A stretch of 64,000 nucleotides of DNA from Novosphingobium piscinae (GTDB lineage: Bacteria; Pseudomonadota; Alphaproteobacteria; Sphingomonadales; Sphingomonadaceae). Location of the stretch: the NCBI RefSeq assembly GCF_014230355.1, contig NZ_JACLAX010000005.1, positions 1 to 64,000 on the forward strand, read 5' to 3'. The position numbers and the translations under genes are program-made. Of this stretch, positions 34,583 through 44,582 are shown piece by piece (position 1 is the stretch's first letter; each line of letters begins with the position of its first letter). The notes beneath the pieces were generated by a model, which saw only the letters and a program-made list of their open reading frames with translations, did no database searches and was not told the origin of the DNA.

Positions 34583-37012
34583 ATGAAATTCATGCTTTTC
34601 AGCACTGTCGCCAGCCTGGCCATGGCGGCCACCCCGGCACTCGCGCAGCAGGCTCCGGCCGATGAACAGATCGGCGCCGAGATCGTCGTGACCGCCCAGC
34701 TCCGCACCGAGCGGCTGCAGGACGTGCCGGTTGCCGTGTCGGTCCTGTCGGGCGATGCGGTCGCCAATGCCTCGCGCTCGAGCCTGGAAGGCGCCACCGC
34801 GCTGGTCCCCTCGCTCAACTTCGTGAAGGCGGGCACCTCGCTCAACCAGACGCTGTTCCTGCGCGGGCTCGGCACCACCTCGTTCTCGATCGCGGTCGAG
34901 CCCTCGGTCTCCACCGTGCTCGACGGCGTGGTGCTCAGCCGGGCGGCCGAAGCCTTCAGCGACCTGGCCGACGTTGCCCGGCTCGAAGTGCTGCGCGGCC
35001 CGCAGGGCACGCTGTTCGGCCGCAACGCGAGCGCGGGCGTGATCAATATCGTCTCGGTCATGCCGGGCGACACGGTCGGCGGCAATGCCGAGGCGGCCTA
35101 CTTCGGCGGCAACGGCAACGAGTTCCGCGCCCGCGGCTCGGTCGACCTGCCGATCAGCCCCACCGTGCGCACGCGCACGACGCTGTTCTACAACAAGTAC
35201 GACGGCAACATCTTCAACGTTGCCCCGAACGTGAATCGGCGCGTCAATGGCTTCGAGCACTGGGGCATCCGCTCGATCCTGCAGGCCGATCTGGGCGAGA
35301 ACGCCAAGTTCACGCTGATCGGCGACTACCACAAGAACGACGATGATTGCTGCGCCGACGTGATCGGTGGGCCGCCGCTGTTCGGCGCGACCTCGAGCAC
35401 GCCGGGCGCGGTCAACACCACCAACCTGGCGCTGATCCAGACGGTCCTGCCCACGCTGCGCGGGGCCGACAGCCGCACGATCAACCAGAACCTGGTGACC
35501 CGCACGATCGAGACCGGCTATGGCTTCTCCGGCCAGCTCGATGCCGGGATCGGCGATCACACGCTGACCTCGATCACCGCCTATCGCAACTTCGCCAACA
35601 ACGAGATCCGCGACGGCGACTTCTATCCGCAGGCCTACATCGGTGTCCCGCAGCTGCATGACACCGGACCGCAGACCGGCTGGAGCTTCAGTCAGGAGCT
35701 GCGCATCGCCTCGCCGGGCGGCCAGTTCATCGACTATGTCGCGGGCGCCTATTACGCCTACACCTTCACCGAGCGGGTCTTCCGCCGCGACAACGTGATC
35801 TGCAACGCGGCCGTCGGGGCCACGCTGCCCACCGGGGTGCTGACCCCGTGCAGCAGCAGCCTTGCCGCACCGTCGGTCAATGCCTTCGGCCAGGCGACCT
35901 ACTCGAATGCCGCGAAGAACATGGCCTTCTTCGCCCAGGCGACCATGAACGTCTCGGCGCGCTTCCGCCTGATCGGCGGCCTGCGCTATACCCACGACCG
36001 GCTGGACGAGAAGTTCATCCGCATCACCAGCGCCGGCAATCTGGCCTCCAACCCGCCGTTCGATGCCGGTGTGTGGAACGCCTACCTGAACGGGATCGCC
36101 GCAGGCCTGGCGCCTGGCGCCGCGCAGACGGCGGCCGCCTCGGCCACGAACGGCGTCCCGCTGACCACGGGCACGACGGCCAACAACGTGTCGGGCCGGG
36201 CCGGCCTGCAGTTCGACGTCAGCGACCAGGTGATGAGCTATGCCACCTACACCCGCGGCTACAAGGGGCCGGCGTTCAACCTGTTCTTCAACCTCCAGCC
36301 GACCGGGCTGAAGGCGCTGGAGCCGGAAACCTCGGATGCCTTCGAGATCGGCCTGAAGAACACTCTGCTGGGCGGCGCGCTGACGCTGAACATCGCCGGG
36401 TTCTATGCCAAGTACCACAACTTCCAGGCCAACAACCCGGATACGCTGGTGATCAACGGGGTGACCAACACCATTGCCCGCTTCACCAACGCCGGCACGG
36501 TCTCGACCCGCGGCGTCGAATTCGACCTGGCCTACCGTCCCTCGCGCGATCTGACGATCAGCGGTGGCGCGGCCTTCACCGACGCCCAGATCGACCAGTT
36601 CAACCCGCCGCCGGTGCGCACCCCCAACGACATCGTCGCCAATGGCACCACCCTGCCCTTCGCGCCGAAGTTCAAGGGCAGCGTCAATGCCGACTACCGC
36701 ATCCGCCTGGGCGGTCCGATCGACATCGCCCTGAACCTCCAGGGCACCTACCAGTCGAGCCAGAGCCTGTTCCTCACCCCCGATCCGGTGATCCGCAACG
36801 CCACCTCGATCGGCGCCTACGGCATCGTCAACGCCGGGATCTCGGTGGTGGACGCCGAGGACAAGTTCAAGCTCAGCCTGGTGGTGCGCAACCTGTTCGA
36901 CCAGAGCTACATCGCGGCGATCAGCACCGGCGGACCGAGCGGCGCCTACCGCTACCAGATCCCGCGCGATGCCGACCGCTACTGGGGCATCATCGGCCGC
37001 GTGAACTTCTGA
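34583..37012 (+). CDS. TonB-dependent receptor of the sulfoquinovose locus
   Basis: An 809-residue protein (MKFMLFSTVASLAMAATPALAQQ signal), TonB-box-like EIVVTAQLRTERLQD, plug (VEPSVSTVLDGVVLSR, RLEVLRGPQGTLFGRNASAGVINI) and a barrel ending DRYWGIIGRVNF. GGAGGAAAC precedes ATG 34583 at ideal spacing. It is divergent from the sulfoquinovosidase operon, sharing about 150 bp of control DNA. It is the best candidate outer-membrane importer for sulfoquinovosyl glycerol or related headgroups. This would replace reliance on a periplasmic binding protein alone; no ABC transporter for sulfoquinovose is in the window. Confidence 0.9.
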   Translation: MKFMLFSTVASLAMAATPALAQQAPADEQIGAEIVVTAQLRTERLQDVPVAVSVLSGDAVANASRSSLEGATALVPSLNFVKAGTSLNQTLFLRGLGTTSFSIAVEPSVSTVLDGVVLSRAAEAFSDLADVARLEVLRGPQGTLFGRNASAGVINIVSVMPGDTVGGNAEAAYFGGNGNEFRARGSVDLPISPTVRTRTTLFYNKYDGNIFNVAPNVNRRVNGFEHWGIRSILQADLGENAKFTLIGDYHKNDDDCCADVIGGPPLFGATSSTPGAVNTTNLALIQTVLPTLRGADSRTINQNLVTRTIETGYGFSGQLDAGIGDHTLTSITAYRNFANNEIRDGDFYPQAYIGVPQLHDTGPQTGWSFSQELRIASPGGQFIDYVAGAYYAYTFTERVFRRDNVICNAAVGATLPTGVLTPCSSSLAAPSVNAFGQATYSNAAKNMAFFAQATMNVSARFRLIGGLRYTHDRLDEKFIRITSAGNLASNPPFDAGVWNAYLNGIAAGLAPGAAQTAAASATNGVPLTTGTTANNVSGRAGLQFDVSDQVMSYATYTRGYKGPAFNLFFNLQPTGLKALEPETSDAFEIGLKNTLLGGALTLNIAGFYAKYHNFQANNPDTLVINGVTNTIARFTNAGTVSTRGVEFDLAYRPSRDLTISGGAAFTDAQIDQFNPPPVRTPNDIVANGTTLPFAPKFKGSVNADYRIRLGGPIDIALNLQGTYQSSQSLFLTPDPVIRNATSIGAYGIVNAGISVVDAEDKFKLSLVVRNLFDQSYIAAISTGGPSGAYRYQIPRDADRYWGIIGRVNF

Positions 37013-37047
37013 CCCCCCTAGCCCGGGCGCAAGCTTCGGGTCGCCCC

Positions 37048-37087
37048 GGAACCCCGTCACCGCAAGGTGGCGGGGTTCCCTGTTTTC
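37048..37087 (+). terminator. Strong rho-independent terminator after the third TonB receptor
   Basis: 14-bp arms GGAACCCCGTCACC (37048-37061) and GGTGGCGGGGTTCC (37066-37079) with one wobble and a GCAA loop, followed by CTGTTTTCCC. Confidence 0.9.
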
Positions 37088-37184
37088 CCGCCGGCGCGGG
37101 CCAGAGCGCGCCTCCGGGGCAGCCGCCGCGCTCTGGCCCGCGCCGCAAAAACGCGGCACAGTGCCGCGCGGAGGCCGCTTGCCG

Positions 37185-37550
37185 ATGACCGATCATGCCA
37201 CCCCCAACCTGCCTTCGCGCGATTTCGCGGCGACCCTGGCGTTCTATGCCCGCCTGGGCTTCAGCGAATCCTACCGCGATCCGGGCTGGATGATCCTCGA
37301 GCGCGGCGGACTGGTCCTGGAGTTCTTCCCCTATCCCGGTCTGGATCCGGCGCAGAGCGCCTTCAGCTGCTGCCTGCGCCTGGACGATGTGGCCGCGTTC
37401 CATGCCCTGATCCTGGCCAGCGGCGTGCCGGAGGCGCGCACCGGCTGGCCGCGCACCCATGCCCCGCGGCGCGAGCCCTGGGGCGGCCTGGTCGGCGCGC
37501 TGATCGATCCCGACGGCAGCCTGCTGCGGCTGGTTCAGGAAGAGGCCTGA
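37185..37550 (+). CDS. Small VOC-superfamily protein (bleomycin-resistance-like)
   Basis: A 121-residue single VOC domain: LPSRDFAATLAFYARLGFSESYRDPGWMILERGGLVLEFF and a closing GALIDPDGSLLRLVQ. It resembles bleomycin-binding/glyoxalase-fold resistance proteins, which dimerise and sequester compounds. ATG 37185 is taken with a GGAG about 11 bases upstream; a GTG at 37161 is also open. It is isolated by the receptor terminator and the convergent MFS gene, so no pathway role is assigned. Confidence 0.75.
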   Translation: MTDHATPNLPSRDFAATLAFYARLGFSESYRDPGWMILERGGLVLEFFPYPGLDPAQSAFSCCLRLDDVAAFHALILASGVPEARTGWPRTHAPRREPWGGLVGALIDPDGSLLRLVQEEA

Positions 37551-37584
37551 CCGCGGCGCAACCGCCGCCGCACCGCCCGGGCGG

Positions 37585-38814
37585 TCAATCGGCCACGGCG
37601 GGGACCAGCCGCGGGACCAGCAGGTGGATCACCGCCAGCGCGGCCAGATAGGCGCTGCCGCAGATCGCGAACATCGGCACATAGCCATAGGCGTTCTCGA
37701 GCGACCAGGCCGCCAGTTCGATGATCCCCGCACCCGACAGGTTGCCGGCCAGCGCGCCCATGGCGATCACCGTCGCCACGCGGGTGCCGGGCACGATATC
37801 GGCGGTCATGCCGAAAATGTTGGTGGAAAAGCCCTGATGGGCGAACAGGCCGAGGCCGATCAGCACGGCGGCGAGCCACGGGTTGGCGGTCACCAGCGCC
37901 AACGGCATGGCCAGCACGACCAGGGCATAGAACAGCATCGAGCTCTTGCGGGCGGCATTGACGCTGAACCCGCGGGCGCGCAGCAGCGGGAACAGCGCCC
38001 CCGAGGTCAGGGCTCCCAGCGCCGCGAGGGTGAAGATGATCGCGATCGGCCAGCCCAGCCGGCCCTGCCCCATGGCGAACTGCCGGTTGAAGAAATCGGG
38101 CATCCAGAACAGGACGAACCACCAGACCGCATCGGTGCAGAACTTGGCCCCGATCACCGCCCAACTGCGCCGGTCGGACAGGAGCTCGCCCCAGGCTACC
38201 GGGGCGCGTTCAGGCACGTTGCCGATCACCTTCAGCTGGCGCGTCACCGCCAGCCAGCCGGCCAGCCAGAGGAAGCCGAGCGCGCCGGTCACCACGAAGG
38301 CGGCCTTCCAGCCGAACGCCAGCGCGAAGGGCGGGATCAGCAGCGGGGTGAGGATCGCGCCGATGTTGGGCGCGGTGTTGATCAGCCCGATCGCGAGGTT
38401 GCGCTCACCCGCCGGGAGATAGAGCGCAGCGGCCTTGAGCCCGGCCGGGGTGCTGACGGATTCGCCCGCCGCCAGCACGATCCGCGCCGCCACGAACTGC
38501 TGCACCGTCTGGGCCAGGGCATGGCCCATCCCGGCCATGCTCCACACCGTCACGGCGATGGCATAGGCAACGCGCACGCCGAGCCGGTCGACGAACCAGC
38601 CGACGAACAGCAGCACCCCGGCGGCGGCGAACTGGAACGACGAACCGAGGTGGGCATAGTCGCCATCGGTCCAGCCGAACTCGGCCTCGAGCGTGGGCTT
38701 GAGCAGCGCCAGCACCTGCCGGTCGACATAGTTGAGCGCATTGCCCAGGAACAGCAGCGCCACCAGCCCCAGCGCGGCCCCGCGCATCACTCCGTTGGCC
38801 TGGCTACTGGTCAT
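37585..38814 (-). CDS. MFS transporter (ACS/ExuT-like), sugar-acid or sulfo-sugar uptake possible
   Basis: A 409-residue protein with about 12 membrane segments: ALNYVDRQVLALLKPTLEAEFGW, an internal GESVSTPAGLKAAALYLPAGERNLAIGLINTAPNIGA and GLFAHQGFSTNIFGMTADIVPG, all typical of the hexuronate/phthalate-type ACS family. It is a single-gene unit running away from the YeiH gene. It is the only inner-membrane carrier near the sulfoquinovose genes and could move sulfoquinovose, but hexonates or other organic anions are equally possible. Confidence 0.8.
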   Translation of the reverse strand: MTSSQANGVMRGAALGLVALLFLGNALNYVDRQVLALLKPTLEAEFGWTDGDYAHLGSSFQFAAAGVLLFVGWFVDRLGVRVAYAIAVTVWSMAGMGHALAQTVQQFVAARIVLAAGESVSTPAGLKAAALYLPAGERNLAIGLINTAPNIGAILTPLLIPPFALAFGWKAAFVVTGALGFLWLAGWLAVTRQLKVIGNVPERAPVAWGELLSDRRSWAVIGAKFCTDAVWWFVLFWMPDFFNRQFAMGQGRLGWPIAIIFTLAALGALTSGALFPLLRARGFSVNAARKSSMLFYALVVLAMPLALVTANPWLAAVLIGLGLFAHQGFSTNIFGMTADIVPGTRVATVIAMGALAGNLSGAGIIELAAWSLENAYGYVPMFAICGSAYLAALAVIHLLVPRLVPAVAD

Positions 38815-38892
38815 CTCGGCTCTCCCTCGCTGCGCTCGCGGCAGCGCTTGCGCCTTGCAGACTAGCCACTTGGCAGCTTAAGGGAAGAGGGC

Positions 38893-40029
38893 ATGACACC
38901 GTGGGACAGAAACCGCGGACAGCGGGAGCATTGGACGGCCGTGGCACGTCAGGAGATTGACTGGGATTCGCTGCCCTCGGCCGCCGACCTGTTCGGCGAG
39001 CTGCACCTGGCCGAGCAGGCCCCCGCGCCGCGCGCGCCCGATGCGCCGCGCGATTCGATCCTGCCCGGTCTGACCATCTGCGCGATTGCCGCCGGCGCCG
39101 CGGCCTGGCTGGCCGAGCACTATCACTTCCCGATCATCCTGCTGGGGCTGCTGATCGGCCTGTCGATGAGCTTCGTGGCGCGCGAGCCGCGCAGCCACCG
39201 CGGGCTCGATTTCGCCTCGCGCACCTGCCTGCGGCTGGGCGTGGTGCTGCTGGGCTTCCAGGTCACCTTCGGCCAGATCGGCTCGCTCGGCCCCGAACCC
39301 TTCGCCGGGCTGGTCGGCGTCATGGCGCTGACCTTCTTCGCCGGGGTGATCGCCGCCCGTCTCGCCGGCCAGTCCAGCTATACCGGAATCCTCGCCGGCG
39401 GCGCCACGGCGATCTGCGGGGCAAGCGCGGCCATGGCGCTCTACGGGATCATCGGGCGCGAGCGACTGCCCCAGACCCAGTTCGCGATCACCCTCGTCGG
39501 GGTGTCGCTGGCCAGCGCCGTCGCCATGTCGCTCTATCCGATCCTGGCCGGCTACCTGCAGCTGTCGCACCAGCAGGCCGGATTCCTGATCGGCGCCTCG
39601 ATCCATGACGTCGCGCAGGCGATCGGCGGCGGCTATGCCTTTTCGGAGCCAGCGGGCAGTTATGCGACGATCGTCAAGCTCTCGCGCGTGGCCCTCCTCG
39701 CCCCGGTGGTGGTGATCACCGGCCTGGCGATCGGCGAACCCGATTCCGGCGCCCGGCGCACGCTCTGGCGGCGGCTGGCGCTACCCTGGTTCATCACCGC
39801 GTTCTTCGCCGTGGTGCTGGTCAACTCGCTGGTGCCGGTGCCGCCGGTGCTGGGCAGCAATGCCCTGGCCCTGTCCAAGGGGCTGCTGCTGATCGCGGTG
39901 ATCGCCACGGCCATGCGCAGCCGGCTCGACCTGCTGATGCAGACCGGCCTGCGCCCGGCGATCCCGGTGCTGGCCGCCACAGTGGTGAGCTTCATCGCCT
40001 CGCTGGGGGTGGCGCTACTGCTGCTCTAA
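38893..40029 (+). CDS. YeiH-family putative sulfite/sulfate exporter
   Basis: A 378-residue protein of the UPF0324/YeiH family. A cytoplasmic N-terminus of about 50 residues precedes some ten membrane segments. Family motifs are GLLIGLSMSF, RLGVVLLGFQVTFGQI, GGATAICGASAAMAL and GASIHDVAQAIGGGYAF. Members occur near sulfonate-degradation genes and are proposed to export sulfite or sulfate. Two genes away lies a predicted sulfonate monooxygenase operon that would release sulfite, which makes export plausible here. The start has a purine-rich GGGAAGAGGG just before it. Confidence 0.82.
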   Translation: MTPWDRNRGQREHWTAVARQEIDWDSLPSAADLFGELHLAEQAPAPRAPDAPRDSILPGLTICAIAAGAAAWLAEHYHFPIILLGLLIGLSMSFVAREPRSHRGLDFASRTCLRLGVVLLGFQVTFGQIGSLGPEPFAGLVGVMALTFFAGVIAARLAGQSSYTGILAGGATAICGASAAMALYGIIGRERLPQTQFAITLVGVSLASAVAMSLYPILAGYLQLSHQQAGFLIGASIHDVAQAIGGGYAFSEPAGSYATIVKLSRVALLAPVVVITGLAIGEPDSGARRTLWRRLALPWFITAFFAVVLVNSLVPVPPVLGSNALALSKGLLLIAVIATAMRSRLDLLMQTGLRPAIPVLAATVVSFIASLGVALLLL

Positions 40030-40094
40030 GGCGTCCCGCCAGAGGCATGCTTTGCGCAACCACAGGCTCGCTCAGCCACACTCTCTCGTCATCC

Positions 40095-40153
40095 CGGGCT
40101 TGACCCGGGACGGGCTTGACCCGGGACGGGCCTGACCCGGGACGGGCTTGACC
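40095..40153. repeat. 16-bp tandem repeat array within an extragenic palindromic repeat
   Basis: CGGGCTTGACCCGGGA is repeated at 40095, 40111 and 40127 (one C/T change), with a partial fourth copy at 40143. A related inverse element (CCCCGGATCAAGTCCGGGG) follows near 40190. This is an expanded sphingomonad-type intergenic repeat in the 280-bp gap between yeiH and ligC. Confidence 0.7.
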
Positions 40154-40276
40154 TTGCCCGGGGATGGGCCAAGCGGAAGCAAGCCCTGCCCCGGATCAAG
40201 TCCGGGGCGACAACGAAGGCGGGGTCAGTGACCGGGAAGCCGGACAGAGTGCCCCACCAGCCCCCCCTGCGAGAAC

Positions 40277-40304
40277 CGGCATTCCGGGCGCGCCCGGAAT
40301 GCCG
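40277..40304 (-). terminator. Perfect 28-bp palindrome downstream of ligC
   Basis: Two 14-bp arms (CGGCATTCCGGGCG and its complement) with no loop base, seven bases after the ligC stop. On the minus strand it is followed only by GTTCTCG, so termination may be weak; an end-protecting hairpin is likely. Confidence 0.5.
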
Positions 40305-40310
40305 CCCGGC

Positions 40311-41267
40311 CTACGACCAGCCGTCCTGCGCCTTGAGGCTTTCGGCCAGCTCACCGATCACGCGGTAGCAGTCGAGCACCTTGCCGACCGAGCTGTTCGG
40401 CTCGCGGCCCTCGCGGATCGCGGCGACGAACTCGCGGTCCTGCAGCTCAATGCCGTTCATGCTGACATCGACCCGGGACACGTCGATCGGCTCTTCCTTG
40501 CCGTTCACCAGATCGTCGTAGCGGGCGATGTAGGTCCCGGTATCGCCGATGTAGCGGAAGAACGTGCCCAGCGGGCCATCGTTGTTGAACGACAGCGAGA
40601 GCGTGCAGATCGCCCCGGTCTCGGCCTTGAGCTGGATCGACATGTCCATGGCGATGCCCAGTTCCGGGTGCTTCGGCCCCTGGATCGCGTTGGCGGTCAC
40701 GATGCGACCCGACTGGTAGGCGAACAGGTCGATCGTGTGGGCGGCGTGGTGCCACAGCAGGTGATCGGTCCAGCTCCGCGGCTCACCCTTGGCGTTCATA
40801 TTCTTGCGGCGGAAGAAGTAGGTCTGCACGTCCATCTGCTGGACCGCGAACTCGCCCGCGACGATCTTGTTGTGCACGTACTGGTGCGAAGGGTTGAAGC
40901 GGCGGGTATGGCCGACCATGCAGACCAGCCCGGTCTCCTGCTGCTTGGCCACCACGGCCTCGGCATCGGCCCAGCTGTCGGACAGCGGGATCTCCACCTG
41001 CACGTGCTTGCCCGCGTCCATGCAGGCGATCGCCTGGACCGCGTGCATCTGGGTGGGGGTGCAGAGGATCACCGCATCGACGTCGTCGCGGGCCAGCGCG
41101 TCCTCCAACTCGGTCGAGCTGTGCCTGGCACCGTACTTGGCGGCCACCGCGGCGGCCTGCTCGGCCGTGCGGCTGATGATCGAGACGATCTCGACCCCCG
41201 GAATGTTCTTGAGGCCGTCGAGGTGCTTTTCGCCGAAGGCGCCGGCACCAGCCAGAGCGATGCGCAT
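40311..41267 (-). CDS. ligC: LigC, 4-carboxy-2-hydroxymuconate-6-semialdehyde dehydrogenase
   Basis: A 318-residue Gfo/Idh/MocA-family enzyme: N-terminal Rossmann motif IALAGAGAFGEKHLDGL, then CTPTQMHA and GKHVQVEIPLSDSWADAEA, and the catalytic-domain block GHTRRFNPSHQYVHNKI. It is close to my memory of the sphingomonad LigC sequence. It oxidises the hemiacetal form of the ring-cleavage product to 2-pyrone-4,6-dicarboxylate with NADP. It follows ligB after 78 bp containing a strong terminator, so it may be expressed at a lower level than ligJAB or from its own promoter. Confidence 0.95.
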   Translation of the reverse strand: MRIALAGAGAFGEKHLDGLKNIPGVEIVSIISRTAEQAAAVAAKYGARHSSTELEDALARDDVDAVILCTPTQMHAVQAIACMDAGKHVQVEIPLSDSWADAEAVVAKQQETGLVCMVGHTRRFNPSHQYVHNKIVAGEFAVQQMDVQTYFFRRKNMNAKGEPRSWTDHLLWHHAAHTIDLFAYQSGRIVTANAIQGPKHPELGIAMDMSIQLKAETGAICTLSLSFNNDGPLGTFFRYIGDTGTYIARYDDLVNGKEEPIDVSRVDVSMNGIELQDREFVAAIREGREPNSSVGKVLDCYRVIGELAESLKAQDGWS

Positions 41268-41294
41268 GGTCGGGTCCTTGTTCTGATGGAAGCC

Positions 41295-41331
41295 AAAAAA
41301 GGCCGGCCCCGCGGCATGCCACGGGACCGGC
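41295..41331 (-). terminator. Rho-independent terminator between ligB and ligC
   Basis: On the minus strand GCCGGTCCCGTGGC pairs with GCCGCGGGGCCGGC (two wobbles, 2-base loop) and is followed by CTTTTTTGG (A run at 41295-41300 on the plus strand). Confidence 0.85.
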
Positions 41332-41345
41332 AGGGTGGAACGGTG

Positions 41346-42599
<1,254 letters not shown>

Positions 42600-42603
<4 letters not shown>

Positions 42604-43625
42604 AGGCCCCTCTCCTTCAGCTTGGCGTCCAGACGCGGGAAGACGCGGCGGGCATTGCCCTCGAAGATCGCGTGCCGCTCGGCCTCGGTGATGTCGAGCG
42701 CGTCGATGTAGCGCTTGGTGTCGTCGAAGTAGAAGCCGGTGGTCGGGTCGATCCCGCGCACCGCGCCGACCATCTCGCTGCCGAACAGGATGTTCTTGTT
42801 GTCGATCACGTCGGCCAGCAGGTCGATCCCGGGCTGGTGGTAGACGCAGGTATCGAAGAACACGTTGTTCATCAGGTGGGTCTGCAGGTCGGGCTTCTTC
42901 AGCATGTCGGCCAGCCCGCGGTAGCGGCCCCAGTGATAGGGCACCGCCCCGCCGCCGTGCGGGATGATGAAGCGCAGGGTCGGGAAACGGCTGAACAGAT
43001 CGCCTTCCAGCAGCTGCATGAAGGCGATCGTGTCGGCCGCGATGTAGTAGCCCCCGGTCGCATGCATCGCCGGGTTGCAGCTGCCCGAGACGTGGATCAT
43101 CGCGGGCACGTCAAGCTCGCACATCGCCTCGTAGAACGGGAACCAGAACGGGTCGGTCAGCGGCGGGTGCCTGAAGTGCCCGCCGCCCGGATCGGGGTTG
43201 AGGTTGCAGCCGATGAAGCCGAGCTGCTCGACGCAGCGCTTCAGCTCGGCGATCGAGCTGGTCATGTCGGCCTCGGGCGACTGCGGCAGCATGCAGACCC
43301 CGGCGAAGGTTTCGGGATAGAGCCCGACCACCCGGGCGATCAGGTCGTTGCAGACCTGCGCCCACGTCACCGCGACGCTCTGGTCGCCGACGTGCGGGGC
43401 CATGGCGCTGGCCCGGGGCGAGAAGATCGTCATGTCGGCGCCGCGCTCCTTGAGCAGGCGCAGCTGGTTGGCCTCGATCGTCTCGCGGATCACGTCGTCG
43501 GAGATCTCGGGATAGGGCGGACAGGGCGTCCCCGCCTTGAACGCCGCCTTCTGGGCCTCGCGCCATTCGTCGTGGGCCTTGGGCAGCACGGTGTAGTGGC
43601 CATGGCAGTCGATGATCAGGCTCAC
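42600..43625 (-). CDS. ligJ: LigJ, 4-oxalomesaconate hydratase
   Basis: A 341-residue amidohydrolase-superfamily enzyme with IIDCHGHYTVLPKAHDEWRE at the N-terminus, FSPRASAMAPHVGDQ, IHVSGSCNPAMHATG and FIIPHGGGAVPYHWGR. It hydrates 4-oxalomesaconate to 4-carboxy-4-hydroxy-2-oxoadipate. GTG 43625 overlaps the upstream stop (GTGA) and has GGAG seven bases before it; longer in-frame readings lack homology. Operon order is dehydrogenase-ligJ-ligA-ligB-ligC. Confidence 0.95.
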
Positions 43626-44458
43626 GCCCTCGCTCCCTTCGTGGTTCTTGCGCTGCCCGGCAGCAGCAGGTCGGTCCGTCCGGCCATTTCGGCCTGGCGC
43701 CGCACGGTGCCCTCGGTCATGGCCGGCGCGATGCCGAGTTCGCGCAGCGTGCGCGCGGATTCGGCCATCTCGGCCGCGCGCCGCGCGCCGTGGGTGACCA
43801 TCCGCTCGATGTTGTAGGCCGCGCGGTCCTGCCACGGCTGCGCCTTGTCGCTGGCGTCAAGCGAGGCGAGCACCTCGTCGGCGACCCCGGCGGCCGCGGC
43901 GGCCTGCATCATCTCGGCGGTCAGCGCCTCGATCCCCTTGACCATGACCGAGCGGATCATCTTGATCGCGCTGGCCCGGCCGATCTCCGCGCCGACCACC
44001 CGGATCCGGGTGAAGCCGGCCGCCGCCAGCGCTGCCGCGGCCGCGTCCGCCGCCTCGCCGGCGAGCAGCAGCGGCACCGCCAGCCGCGCCGGATCGACCG
44101 GCGCGAGCACGGCCACGTCGACATAGCGCCCCCCCGCCGCCGTGACCGCGGCCGCTGCGGCGCGCTTGGTCCCGGGGGCCACCGAATTCATGTCGCACCA
44201 CAGCGCCCCGGGAGCCAGCGCCGGGGCATAGGCCGTGGCGGCAGGGAGGGCCTGATCGGCGGTGACCAGCGACAGCACGAGCGGGGCCGCAGCCAGGGCC
44301 TCTTCGGCCGAGCCGGCCGGCGTCAGCCCGGCGGCGGCAGCCGCGGCGCGGCGCTCGGCCGCCAGGTCCCAGGCCCGCGCCGCCGGGCCCCAGCCGGCGG
44401 AGCCGGCAAAGGTCGCACCGGCTTCGCCGAAGCCGATCAGGGCAAGGGTGGACTGCAT
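43622..44458 (-). CDS. NAD(P)-binding 6-phosphogluconate-dehydrogenase-like protein (DUF1932 type)
   Basis: About 278 residues. N-terminal Rossmann motif TLALIGFGEAGATFA and NAD-binding fold (LSLVTADQALPAATAYA), then a C-terminal helical DUF1932-type domain (IGRASAIKMIRSVMVKGIEALTAEMMQAA). ATG 44458 is chosen because the GFGEAG motif should be close to the N-terminus. It is the first gene of the ligJAB(C) operon (GTGA overlap with ligJ). No lig step in the textbook pathway needs it, so it may act on a side product, an alternative dicarboxylate, or in redox repair. Function not assigned. Confidence 0.75.
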   Translation of the reverse strand: MQSTLALIGFGEAGATFAGSAGWGPAARAWDLAAERRAAAAAAGLTPAGSAEEALAAAPLVLSLVTADQALPAATAYAPALAPGALWCDMNSVAPGTKRAAAAAVTAAGGRYVDVAVLAPVDPARLAVPLLLAGEAADAAAAALAAAGFTRIRVVGAEIGRASAIKMIRSVMVKGIEALTAEMMQAAAAAGVADEVLASLDASDKAQPWQDRAAYNIERMVTHGARRAAEMAESARTLRELGIAPAMTEGTVRRQAEMAGRTDLLLPGSARTTKGARA

Positions 44459-44582
44459 CGGCCTGACTTGTCCGCTGCCCCGCCCGTCCGCAAATCGAAA
44501 ACCGCGGCGCCCCATAAGCTCAGGCTATTTGACTATCGAAGTGGTCGATCCTGCGGCGGATCGGCGGCCCGGGATGGCGGGA

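Noticed and set aside
34517..37159. 880-codon minus-strand open frame
   Set aside because: Shadow of the third TonB receptor, which has signal peptide, plug and barrel signatures on the plus strand.
40095..40153. Direct repeats considered as a CRISPR array
   Set aside because: Units are contiguous with no spacers and no cas genes are nearby.
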